64,000 nt of DNA from Trichinella spiralis (lineage: Eukaryota; Nematoda; Enoplea; Trichinellida; Trichinellidae), in the NCBI GenBank assembly GCA_000181795.3, contig CM012953.1:3676917-3740916 (forward strand). The letters run 5' to 3'. The translations under genes and the position numbers were made by a program. The notes beneath the pieces were generated by a model that was not told the DNA's origin, ran no database searches, and saw nothing but the letters and a program-made list of their open reading frames with translations. Positions 1-10,370 of this stretch are shown in pieces (the first letter of the stretch is position 1; each line of letters begins with the position of its first letter).

Positions 1-535
1 CGATAAGATTTTCAGCTTTAATGAAGTGACAAATGATAGTGTTATAAAATACAGGTAGTCCGAACCAATAAAGTTAGTATTCACAACATGAATTACAGTA
101 ATATATAAAATGCTAAAGGTTTTTCCTACTGTATATTCTGATACTGTAATTGATTTTTAACAATAAATTTTAAAAACGAATTCCGCACTGTTAAAATAAT
201 AAGTAGAAGCATATTTTCATTATATTTCATTTATTTTTGAAGATCCTAACTGTCACTGGAGCATTTTAAAATTCAATAGTTGTAGTTACACATTTCATGA
301 AGTTAACAGTCGTTAAAATATTAATATTTTTTTATATGAAAAAATAATTTGTTTTTTTAAATTATGAATTCCAACATTTTTTAACTGAAAGTTTTAATTT
401 CTATAATAAAAATAAATTTTTTTATATAAGAACATTTAAATGAATTAACAAATATGAGAATAACTTTCATTTATTGGAAAGCATCATCATTCATAATAAG
501 TAGACAGGCAATAGTTCACTTATAAAATTGAAATT
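1..535. other. AT-rich intergenic, no gene seen
   Basis: Low-complexity AT-rich sequence downstream of the CHMP7 stop codon. I see no conserved reading frame, RNA gene or structured repeat in it. It probably holds the CHMP7 3' UTR at its right edge. Confidence 0.6.
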
Positions 536-2500
536 TCAGCCAGCAAAAATAATTTCTTCACCGAGGTCCTGCTTATTATCCACAGCACTATTTTTAGGTG
601 AATCATTTTCATCCATATCTGAAATTCATAATTTTAACTATTGCATACTTTGAATTTATATAAAGCAAAATTAGTTATGCTAAAAGATTAAATAGTGAAA
701 ATTTTAATCTAACTTCATCATACGGACTTGATGACCAGAATGTATAACACGCAATGCTGATCTTAAAGTTTTAGGAAATTCAAGTTTTGGAAAATCTTCA
801 ATAACAAATTATTATAAATGGTTAGCTTTACGTAACAACTCTGAGATTAATGTTTTTAAATTCGGAAAGTTTAATGGAGCATACTTCGAAATATTCCTGC
901 TTTTTCTTTTTCAGACAATTTCATTCCTTTTAGAATGGCTAAGAGCTCATTTTCAATTTCCTCGTCGGTAAAATCAACTTTCTCCCGTATTAGAGAATCT
1001 TCAATATCCATCTGAACTTCTACAGCCTGAAAGTTTGAAAAAATGTAATGCTGCACCAGAAACCAAAAAGAGAAATAATAACATGTTCGATTTCGTCGAG
1101 CGTAGTCTGAATCTCACTGAAACTGATATCCGCATTCAGTTTGTTTCGAAGAGCTGTTTTACTCGTCTCCAAGGCACCAGTAACCTTCAAAAGGAAATCC
1201 AAATATCTTAATGGTAAAGCAGTCGGAAAACAAACAAACAAACGAACACATGTAAATTGCATTCATTCATTCAGTGAAATTCATACCATTGCGTTATTTT
1301 TTGCCGACATCAATTTCAAATAAAGCGACTGCAAATTATAAATTGCATCCAACTTATTCGCCAGAATATTTTCATGATAACGCCTTTTTAAAATAAATCT
1401 TTTTGCTTCAGAATATTTTTTTTGTCGAATAGAGGCAACAGAAAAATCCTCCAATCTATACATATACATATCAATTCAAACTTGAAAAAAAGAGGATTTA
1501 TTTTAAAAAAATAATTAGAAAATTTAGAAAAAATAAAACTCTACTGTATTAAATAATATTACAATAAACATATAAAACAATACTGCATACTTCGAAACAG
1601 CTTCGTTGAATAATTCCACCTCAGTTTGTAATTTTGCGGTCACCTTTTGGATTCTACGAAAATTGAAGACAGATGAATACAAAGGCAAAGAACAAAATAA
1701 CGTACTTGTAAATAGAAATATCAATATCTGTAATTTCAGGATAAAGGTTTTCAGAAGACAAACAAAATTTCAAAAGCTAAAATAAAAAATAATGCATATT
1801 AAAGAGAAATCTTTAAGTACATTTTTTAAATGCTGTAATGTAAAAAAAACATCATACTGTTTCAGCATCATCGGTTTGATAACTGGATACAAGTCGCACG
1901 GACTGTAAATAAGACAAGACCAAATCGAGTGCTCTTTTAACTGGACATATGTCAGCAATTTCGCGACGAAGTTCATTCCAAGAAATTACATTCCCAGAAA
2001 TTGTCGAATCCAAAGACAACTTCTGCACTTTACACAATATTTGTTCTCCAAGACTCTAAAATCATTAGAAAACTAAAAAAATGCATCTTTGAAACTATAA
2101 GTTTTACTTTCACTAGAGCTACATATACGTATTCAATTTCCCTTTCATCATTATGGGGGAATATATAATTCCAACCTTCTCTTAAAATTTTTTGTAAATT
2201 CTTGTAAAACCATCCGTAAAGCGAATTTTCATATTCTGTCCGAGTCATAATGATACCACTTTGTAACATTTCAAAAATGACATGATCTAAACAAGCTGGA
2301 ATATAGTTCTTCCACTGGAATTCTTGTTTAAGCTGTCCCAGTGTGAAAATAGGATTCCCTTTAGAATACACTAGATTCCTTATGCTGTCCATCCAGAACT
2401 GAAGCTTCCGCGAATATCCATTTGGATTGCTTTCTTTAGAACGAAATTTCGAGAACATGTGTTGCAGTGTTTCATCGTCGACAGTCTGAGAATTTTGCAT
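536..2500 (-). CDS. chmp-7: CHMP7-like ESCRT-III protein, multi-exon
   Basis: Charged multivesicular body protein 7 is the ESCRT-III-related factor that works at the nuclear envelope, with LEM-domain proteins, in membrane sealing and sorting. The first exon (2500 downward) carries a winged-helix-type N-terminus aligning with human CHMP7, including a segment reading RKLQFWMDSI. The next exon (about 2056-1860) continues the second winged helix with SLDSTISGNV. Two short exons near 1735 and 1650 give DIDISIYK and IQKVTAKLQTEVEL, the start of the ESCRT-III core helix. Coding near 1450-1281 and 1260-890 supplies the remaining coiled helices, ending NELLAILKGMKLSEKEKAGI. Two small 3' exons (about 793-723 and 618-536) join in phase and end EEIIFAG then TGA. 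A TTTCAG lies a few bases before the ATG, consistent with trans-splicing. Individual middle exon edges are approximate; the family call is firm. Confidence 0.85.
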
Positions 2501-3429
2501 GGCTTCCTGAAATTCACTTGAAAATAACTGATTACCTAAAATATGCGTTAATCATTCAAAGTTCTGCAAGCAGATGATAACATTTTCAAAACAGTTTTAA
2601 AAATGAATTACAAGTACAAATGAAGAAAAAATACTACTTTTAATTAAAAGCAGTAAATAATACTTTTGAAAATAAATAAATGTAATCATAATATTTTGTT
2701 CCTATATTAAAATTTCTTTTTACAGATCCTCAACTGATTTACATGCTTTTGAGTGTCGTTTTTTTAATTCAGATATTTACATATGGACTGATTATTGGAA
2801 TTAATTTCGGTTATTCCCATGGCATAAATTTGTTTTCTTTCAATATTTAACTTTTCTAATTTCGTGGAAACAAATAATTTTGTAGTATCAGCTAGTTCGG
2901 CCAGTTCCCTCAACTGAGCTTCATTAATGCGCGTTGCTGGAGATCAACTTTATCTGCTTGGTACTTTATCAGCGCTTCTCACACATACTCACCAGCTAAT
3001 CAAGACGCACGGAGTGATAATGCTACTTTATTCAGAGCAAACAAAACCAAGCAATATAAATCACACTAGTCAAGATAGAGCTGACCATACGCACAGAAAC
3101 ACTTCTACACTCACATATATGCACCTACACACAGCAAAAAATAGTTTTTGTCCGCATACTGTCTTATTCTGGATTTTCAAGGTCTATATTGATTACCATA
3201 TGAGTTGTCAGTTTCTTAATTTATAACAAAACAAGTGCACAACAGCAGTTGACAGAGCAACTAAAATTACATAATATTTTTCAATTTTTTGATTAAAAAA
3301 TTATCGTATATGCCAGTTTTTCATTTCAAAACTGTCTGTAACGACAAGTTACAGAAGACAGTAAATGATGATCAGGTACAAGTGCCAGACGTTCATTTGT
3401 CAAGCAATCGTCAGTAGACTGTATGGTTT
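2501..3429. other. Intergenic/upstream region of CHMP7, no gene seen
   Basis: AT-rich sequence upstream of CHMP7 (minus strand). The open frame at 2927-3226 on plus has no recognisable family, signal peptide or splice context and looks like chance. The CHMP7 promoter is expected here, but I cannot point to a motif. Confidence 0.5.
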
Positions 3430-4027
3430 TGTGAACAAGGGGGTACGTTGGTCTCTGGAACATCGACTCGGGCTTGGCTTCAGTCTTCTCGGATCCGATC
3501 TCGCTTTTCTTGGGCTGTGCTTCTACCGTGCACTACTATTGTTCTGCGGCAGCGCTCTTCGTGGCTCTATATATACAGCCCCGGGGCCAGCGGCACAGCG
3601 GGTGGATAAATCGAGCAGCCAATGGGCAGCTCGCTCACCGCGGGGGGGACTCGCTATCTGAGACGCCGATCTAAATTCCGTCGGCCTCCAGTAAGCTGCT
3701 AGGGTTCAGATCCTTGATCTTCGATTAGTCCACGACGCTGATTGCCATTTGGCGGCTTCGTCACGACGGCTGCTCCTCCAGGTCAATTGCTAACCGGTGC
3801 CGCATTGTTTACACAAGGAGCCATTGTTCCGCGAACAACGGCTGGTACTGGGCACGCAGGGGGCCTTTTCTTACCCTGATCCGAGTGGCAAAACGGTGAG
3901 GTGGTGATCTACCAGGCCGTGCGCGCGCATTGTTCTTGCCTTGCCCGTGTGTTGTGAGTACCAGCTCATGGGTGTGTCACACCAACGAGGTCGGTGCCCG
4001 TTTGTCCGGAATATCTTCCCCCCCCCC
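3430..4027. mobile_element. GC-rich block, possible BEL/Pao LTR remnant
   Basis: This stretch is much richer in G and C than its surroundings and has no convincing coding frame. It contains a TATATATA box followed by a GC-rich segment around 3570-3600, and ends in a C-run just before the 203 bp repeat at 4028. It lies on the 3' side of the minus-strand BEL/Pao integrase fragment, where the element's 3' LTR would be. No second copy is visible in the window, so LTR identity is inferred from position and composition only. Confidence 0.4.
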
Positions 4028-4230
4028 GAAAAGGAAAATTATTGTTACGAGAAAATAAAGTCAGATGCATTTTGTTTTATATTTAAAAATGAAATTAAAC
4101 AAAATCAGAAGTGAATTAATCAAGAAATCAATTGAGCTGGCTTATATCCATCACGCTGTTGTTGTTATTGGTAGTGGTGTTACATAAGTGAAAATGGAAT
4201 TTAATTAAGCCGTGTTACGTCGTTTTGAAT
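4028..4230. repeat. Dispersed direct repeat, copy A
   Basis: This 203 bp AT-rich unit is nearly identical to 9005-9218 in the same orientation. Both copies begin GAAAAGGAAAATTATTG and end CGTCGTTTTGAAT. Copy A lacks an 11 bp stretch present in copy B and has a handful of substitutions. It abuts the BEL integrase remnant at 4231 exactly, so the integrase frame reads straight into it. It could be a short non-autonomous element or the scar of a local duplication. Confidence 0.85.
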
Positions 4231-5061
4231 ATGAGGATGGGAGAGGCTGTGGAAGTGCAGATCCGAGCGACCCGGCTCACTCCGTCCCGACCTGGAAATA
4301 TCTGGATCACCACCCCCAGAGGGCAGCATGTTCAGGAATGGTTGTCTTCGATTAACAACACTGTGTCGTTGATCCCGGGGCCAAACCCGTCGTTTCTCCA
4401 CTTGCAGCGTGGTAGCAGCGTGGCGACATAGCTGCTTCTCCAACGGCGTCATCATTTTGCCATCAGCTGTTGGCGACAGTGCCATCGATTCTCCCACTAG
4501 GAAGCGCCGTGATCCGTCAGACGCTAGTCTGGATCATTGCTCTCTATTGCCGGGAGGTCCATGTACTCTCGGCCAGTGAACAACTGGAATGGGCTCAGTG
4601 GCTGGGGATCTGAGGGCCCATCGTTGATGAAGGTCAAGGGACGAGCGTTGAGACACGCCTCTATTTCGCAGAGAATCGTCTGGAGCTCTCCGTCGTGCAG
4701 CAGCGCTTATCCAACAACCTTCCGTAATGATTCCTTAACCGAATGAACTAGGCGCTCCCAGTAGCCACCCATCTACGGGGCTCTTTTGGAAATGAAGTTC
4801 CATTGGATGCGGCGCCCCACGAGCTCCCTTTGCAGACGTCCACAGTCTGCCACAGCTGGCGTAATTCTGAGGCGGCTTCCTGAAATGAGCGGAAGTTGTC
4901 GAATTGTATGGTCTTCGACCTGCTTCTTCTGGCCATGAATCGTCAAAGGGCTTGCAGTACTTTTGCCGTGGTCATCTGAGGGACCAACTCTGGTGCACGG
5001 CGCAGGTTACCATGCAGGTGATCAGACACACGTACCTCGGCGGCGTGGCTCCCCTTCCCAC

Positions 5062-5518
5062 TCAGACAAACAGAGGTCTCGCGATGTCCATGCCCACCTG
5101 TGACATAGCCAGCGCCTGGACCGCCCGATCTCTGGGTAGAGCGGCCATCCTAGGCTGAGCCGGACGGGCAGTCACGTGGCGGCACTCCATGCATTCACGT
5201 GTCATGCGCTTCACTTGATGACGTCCCTTCGGGACCCAGTAACGTTGTCGGAGGAAGGCCAGTGTCTGCTCCGCCCTGGCAGGTAGCTGCCGCTGGTGAC
5301 ATCGGTGAATCAATCCACTGGTCAACTCGTGATTCCCCGGGAGGATTGCCGGGTATTGCATGGACGCCGACAGGTCTGAGTTCACCAAACGATCCCCCCC
5401 TGCGCGTAACAGCCCGCACTCATCCATGTAGGGGTCGAACTGGCTGATGTGACTATGCGCTGCAACACGGCCGTGGCGCACCAATGCTTCAATCTCCGCT
5501 CGGAATTCTTTATCTTGC
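5062..5518 (-). pseudogene. BEL/Pao integrase N-terminal (zinc-binding) fragment
   Basis: The reading frame starts at the edge of the foldback insertion with TQDKEFRAEIEALVR and continues through FDPYMDECGLLRAGG. It then shows the HHCC zinc-finger region (LIHRCHQRQLPARAEQ, then CMECRHV). This order is characteristic of BEL/Pao integrases. The core domain downstream is broken by frameshifts; a remnant near 4936-4800 includes TIQFDNFRSFQEAASE. This is a fossil with no predicted activity. Confidence 0.8.
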
Positions 5519-5524
5519 GTCTAC

Positions 5525-6388
5525 TAACCGAGTGTACTTCAAAGGCATTCCGCTCGACGTTTGATTGGCCTTGAATTTCATTGGTTTTCATGCCGGCTAA
5601 ATTTCATTAGTTGCTGTTGCGATGAGTTTTATTCGTTGTCGCAAACCTAAATTTTTACTGGTTGTCATTGTAATGCGTGCTATTTGTCAAATTTTGATTT
5701 CGTTTCAATGGTCAGTTTTCTGATATTCAAAGCTTTACTATTTTATGATATTTATGTGATAAAATTAATTAAAATTAATTATTTAATGAAATTCAGTGAA
5801 ATGGTGAATCCACGTGATCTTTCTTACTAACAGCATCCATAACTTCTAAATTCAATTTATACTTTAATTTAAACTTATATTTAACTTCATCAAATTAAGA
5901 AACAAATTAATAGGAAGCAAACTTTTGAACAAGGCCTTTAAAATGCTCAATATTATACACGCAATTAACCAAGTCAGTTTAAATTAAAGTAAAGCGAATT
6001 TCTTAGATCTGATCAGCAGTTCTATGAATATAATTATGCACAAAAATGAAACCACAAGCAAATTTGTTAATAAACTTATAATTTTAAAGTGCTAGTCAGC
6101 TTTTAAATGTATAATTTAGCTATTACTAATATACATATAGAAGATAAACAGTAAAACTTATTATAAAAAAGTGACCATTAAAAAGAAACCAAAATTTGAC
6201 AAATAGAATGCATGAAAATGAGAACCAGTAAAATATAGATTCCCAACAGCGAGTAAAATTCATCGCAACAACATCTAATGAAATTTAGCCGCCGTGTAAA
6301 CCAATAAAATTTAAGACCAATCAGAGTTCTATGCAAAATATACAACCAATCAAAGTGTGAAGCGGCATGTCTTTGATGAATACTCAGG
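5525..6388. mobile_element. Foldback / MITE-like element with long inverted repeats, inserted in the BEL element
   Basis: The arms at about 5530-5713 and 6170-6387 are inverted copies, roughly 80% alike by eye. For example, 5589-5607 read backwards matches 6278-6298 around TAATGAAATTTAGCCG, and the TTTGACAAATAG block is shared. The AT-rich spacer of about 450 bp has no coding frame. A 6-base GTCTAC occurs at 5519-5524 and 6389-6394, immediately outside both ends, and may be the target-site duplication. The BEL integrase frame resumes at the left edge. This looks like a non-autonomous DNA transposon; its superfamily cannot be assigned from sequence alone. Confidence 0.75.
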
Positions 6389-7218
6389 GTCTACCCCCTT
6401 CGGCGTCCTGTAGTTCCCTGGCTCCCTGCCGTTCTCTTGCCAGAGAGCGGCAATTCTTCGCGAATCGCCGGCAGTAGGCTCTGATTTAGAACAATTTCTC
6501 TAGATCGCCATACTTGTCCAGGTGTAGGGGATCTTCGGTGGTCATCAGGGCCCAAGTACCCGTCCTGACGTGCGTTCTCCCTCCGGTGGGATCAGTGGGC
6601 CGTGCTCAGGGTCTTCCTGCTTCCGCGGTCATGTTTGCGGCGGTCCCGCGAGCCATCTTGGATCGTGCCACCATTGGCTTCCCGCTACTAGCTTCGTCAC
6701 AGCCACGCCCAGGCTCAGCCAGTCAGCCGGGTTGTTCTTCCCAGGGCAGTGCCTCCAGGACGCCGGTTCAACCACTTGTTGGATCTCTTCAACTCTATTT
6801 CAGACGAACGGCTTCCCACTGTTGGCTGCTGACCTTACCCATGCTAGAGCAACCTCGCTGTCGCTCGAACACGTGGTGGAGTGGACCTGCAGATCCAGCG
6901 CTGCCTATGCGTAATGCACCAGTCTCGCCGCGACCAGAGCCCCCATGAGTTCCAGTTACTTTGTGACACTTTGTTACAGTGGGAGACTCAGTCGCTATAT
7001 GGGGGCGACGCGGGTTTTCGCAGTAACCAAGTTCACCAGCGCACGCGGAGCACAGGTTTCTACGCGCAGGTAAACCACCGTGCCGTAGGCCAGTTCTGAC
7101 GTGTCGCAAAACGCATGGAGCTCGACACGTTTCACTTGAGCTAGTGATACAGGCACTAGCGTGCAAGGGACCTTAATGAGCGGAAGCTCCTTCATTTCCC
7201 ACTTCCCCTGACCCACAG

Positions 7219-7650
7219 TCATTCCACGTCCTCTGGCAAGGGTTCGTCCCAGGACGTCCTGAGCTGCCATAGGGACTGGATTAAGATCTTGTCCCTTACC
7301 GTGAAGGGGGCCAAACAGCCTAGCAGGTCGAATATGCTGGATGCCGTGCGCAGCAGCTGGGGCTTGGAATCTCGGCCGTCGCGGCGTACTGTTTCCGGAG
7401 AGATAAAGGTCAGATGGTTCTTCTTGTGATCCAAATAAATTCCCAGCGTCTTCCAAAGGCATCCTTTGGCTTCTGTCGACCGTTTCTTCGTTGGGATTGC
7501 ACTAAGCGCAGCCGGGACGTCGCTAGCCCACTTGTACAGATGGAACCCTCCAGATGCTATCAACTCCTCTCGTTGGGCGGCCAGCGTCCTTGCCTTATTA
7601 AGCGATTCGCAGGATGTCGCCAAGTCATCTACGTACATGTTGTGCAGCAC
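7219..7650 (-). pseudogene. BEL/Pao reverse transcriptase fragment
   Basis: An open minus-strand stretch begins with YVDDLATSCESLNKA, the polymerase active-site YVDD box typical of BEL/Pao. It continues through KCLW/TLGIYLDHKK-type sequence characteristic of the region between RT and RNase H, including LLRTASSIFDLLGCLAPFTV. The sequence before the YVDD box is out of frame or absent, so the palm domain is incomplete. It cannot be a full polymerase. Confidence 0.8.
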
Positions 7651-7740
7651 TTCCGCTGCCGCTCGCGGTGCTGAGACCCGGTGTCGTCATACGTGCACCC
7701 TCACGGTGCTCCTGGCTAGAAAGAGGGGGCAAGTTAGCCA

Positions 7741-9004
7741 TTCTTTTGGTTGACTTTATTTGTTAATTGGCTAGCCTGGCAATTGTATTCGCCCATATGT
7801 TTTAATATGGTGTGGCAAATTTGATCAGAAGATTATTAGCCGGCATTTAATTTCCTGAATAAATTGCTCACCTCAGTGTCGGTTCTTGCATATCCTGATT
7901 TTGAACAGCTTGCTACAGTTAACAACCTATGGATTTAGATGCGGCCTTGATTGGAAAACACGGCGACTCAAAGCAGGCGATGCTTTGGATCAGAGAAGAT
8001 GTAACTCAAGGAAAAAGAAAAAACAAGCCGTTGGTCACGCAGAAGATGTAGCAGCAGATTCTGGAAGCGCCGCATAAATGGAAAGTAGCCGCTTGACGAA
8101 CATTATGGGAAAGAACGCTTGCATTCAATAATATGCAATAAACAAACTCTAAAAAACCGACGATATGAAAGTGATGATGATAAATAAAATTTTAAATAAT
8201 GTTGCAATTTGATGCAAACATAATTAAAATTAAATGAAATTGAATCAAATTGCAATTTAATGCAATTCAATTTAGTTAAAATAATAAACTAGCTGTATTT
8301 ATGTTTCAGCTAAATTAATTTTACGGTAATTTTGTTTCAAGCTTTTGTTGCATAGTAAAATTGCAAAGTAAATAAAATATTTTTTAAATGATTTTGTTGA
8401 AAAGCTTAAAATAACGGACCACCATATATATTTTATGTAAAACAATTAAACTTACAATTGTTGTGTTTTAAACTTTCAGAATGTCATGCATAAATTGAGG
8501 AAGTAAATTTTAGTTGATATATTTAATTCATCAAATCAAAACATACACATTTAAATGCATACACATAAATCAAATAATATTTAATAACAACAATAATAAT
8601 GCTATTAATTTTAATATTTGTATTTATTTATCTCATTGATACTTAACATTTGAATTAAAAAATTATTTATTAATTACACTGCTTAAGTTTTGATTGCTCT
8701 ATAAGCAGAGTTGTATATAATCAAAATTTGATTTAAAATTTTGCAAAAAAACGATTTCCACATTTCAAATTTGATTAAAGTTTGCTCATACAAGAAACAA
8801 TTTTGTATAAGCAGAAAACATTTGATCAGATAATTAGCATGAAAAATATTTCTCAAAATTTTAAAAATATTTTATAGAATATTTTCTCTTAAACTTTCTT
8901 AAGTTGTCACGTTAGGAGTGATGAAGTTGAAATGAAAAAAATCACTGTATCGACGACTGGTTTTGATCGAGTTTTGATAAAATTAATAAAAAAATAATTC
9001 TGCA
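7741..9004. other. Mostly AT-rich intergenic, no gene seen
   Basis: AT-rich sequence after the truncated 5' edge of the BEL remnant. A slightly richer patch at about 7930-8110 has a short open frame with a lysine run but no recognisable family; it may be another transposon scrap. Confidence 0.4.
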
Positions 9005-9218
9005 GAAAAGGAAAATTATTGTTACGAGAAAATAAAGTCAGATGCATTTTATTTTATATTTAAAAATGAAATTAAACAAAACAAACTCAAAATCAGAAGT
9101 GAATTAATCAAGAAATCAATTGAGCTGGCTTATATCCATCACGCTGTTGTTGTTATTGGTGGTGGTGTTGCATAAGTGAAAATGGAATTCAATTAAGCCG
9201 TGCTACGTCGTTTTGAAT
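9005..9218. repeat. Dispersed direct repeat, copy B
   Basis: 214 bp near-identical partner of 4028-4230, same orientation, with an extra 11 bases in the CAAAACAAACT region. Unlike copy A it sits in ordinary AT-rich DNA on both sides, so it may be the ancestral location. Confidence 0.85.
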
Positions 9219-10014
9219 AGTTGTAATGGAGAAGCCGCTTTTCATATGCAATTCGGTTTTTGTAGGAAATAAATTTGTTCAAAAAAATATAAAATAATGA
9301 GAAAAGTATTTGATTTTTCAAACATGCAGCAAAAACAATGTTTTGACTTGATGTTTGGGTCCAATTGTGCAACATTTGTTGAAGTGATGTATTGCATTTA
9401 ATTATTGTCAGCAGATGATGATCATACTAGCGGATAACGATTCATTATCATCAGAAAAGACCAGTGAGTTATTGGTGAACAGTATTATTGGGTAAAATTT
9501 AATTTTAAATGGAAAGAATTGCAAAGCAATTCTGATTCTGTGACTATGGCGTTGGCGTTCAATTTCATCATTGTCATCTGCATCTGTAATGTCAGCATTG
9601 TCGGATGATGATGATAAAATGAACTCGGAAAGCGGAAACACGGGCATCAACTGGTGCTCTTCTCTATTAACAGATAGTTGAATGTAAATTTTTTAATTAA
9701 TCTTTGTCAGCTGGGCACCAGTGAATTGTTCCTAGTAGTCGTAGTAGTTCCTTGTGTTTATCGTCTACGCTAAGCAAAGAAGCTGTATCGATCAGAGATG
9801 CGTGCGTATGTGTAGTTTGTCTGTGTCGCTCGTCTGATTGGCTGCAGAGGTGCAAAGTTTTCGGCAAATCCAAGCTAAACTTGCTCAGCAAGCCATTTTG
9901 CTTTTAAATTCAAGATCAACATTAGCAATTTTCCATAATATCAACTGTTGGCTGTCTGACGCACAGCATATTCCCAAAAACGCATACCCCTCTCCGCAGA
10001 GCAACACGAAAAGC
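9219..10014. other. Upstream region of the AKH-like gene
   Basis: Moderately AT-rich DNA leading to the AKH-like start codon. The last 180 bases stay open in the same frame as the precursor, but they encode nothing resembling a signal peptide and are probably 5' UTR. Promoter elements are not identifiable by eye. Confidence 0.4.
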
Positions 10015-10370
10015 ATGCAATTTATATTCAAAGAAGCGGTCACAGTCAGTTGGTGCACCCTGCTGCTGGCATTTTTGGTCAGCCAGACCGCGTCTCAGTT
10101 GACATTCTCTTCCGGATGGGGCAAACGAACCACCGCTGAACCGATAGGAAAAGCATCCTATTGCGCTCATCTGGATCAAGATATTCTGCAACTGATTCAA
10201 CAAATCATCACGGTACATATTTCATTTGAAAACTTTTTTATTCAATTCATTTATTCTTATTTTTCGTTTTTATTCATACTTTTTTCTTTTTCAATCAGGA
10301 ATATCACATTCAATATCAAAAATGCATAAATGAAGGTCCGGCGTATAGTATTTTTCCAGCAAGCAGGTAA
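10015..10370 (+). CDS. Adipokinetic-hormone-like neuropeptide precursor
   Basis: Two exons (10015-10212 and 10299-10370) join in phase 0 to give an 89-residue secreted precursor. Residues 1-27 are a signal peptide with the hydrophobic core CTLLLAFLV, cut before Gln. The mature peptide follows at once: QLTFSSGW, then the amidation glycine and a KR dibasic site. The predicted product is pGlu-LTFSSGW-amide, which fits the AKH/RPCH octapeptide consensus (pGlu, Phe4, Trp8). The C-terminal associated peptide has two cysteines (SYCAHLD and QKCINEG), as in AKH precursors. The family acts through GnRH-like receptors to mobilise energy stores or affect reproduction; that role is inferred here. The ATG at 10015 is chosen because it opens the signal peptide. 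Confidence 0.88.

Larger units (their letters stand above)
4231..7740 (-). mobile_element. BEL/Pao retrotransposon pol remnant, truncated and interrupted
   Basis: GC-rich minus-strand sequence carries the 3' half of a BEL/Pao pol gene in the normal order. The reverse transcriptase YVDD box lies at 7650-7600, followed by the thumb/connection region. RNase H (HAFCDTSELAYG) lies near 7110. A zinc-binding integrase N-terminus is at 5510-5062, with paired cysteines and histidines in the KRMTRECMECRHV region. Integrase core and C-terminal fragments continue at 4936-4231. Frames shift several times and the 5' part (gag, protease, most of RT) is missing, so it is a dead copy. A foldback element splits it at about 5525-6388, and its C-terminus stops at the boundary with repeat copy A. 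Confidence 0.85.

Noticed and set aside
6514-6948. Plus-strand frames opposite the BEL remnant
   Set aside because: They are antisense shadows of BEL RNase H/integrase sequence on the minus strand.
7886-8077. Short plus-strand frame with a lysine run near the BEL edge
   Set aside because: Only a vague resemblance to retroelement sequence; too little to assign.
9408-9650. Minus-strand frame with SSSSDNADITDADDNDE
   Set aside because: Arises from GATGATGAT-type low-complexity sequence upstream of AKH; no splice context or family.
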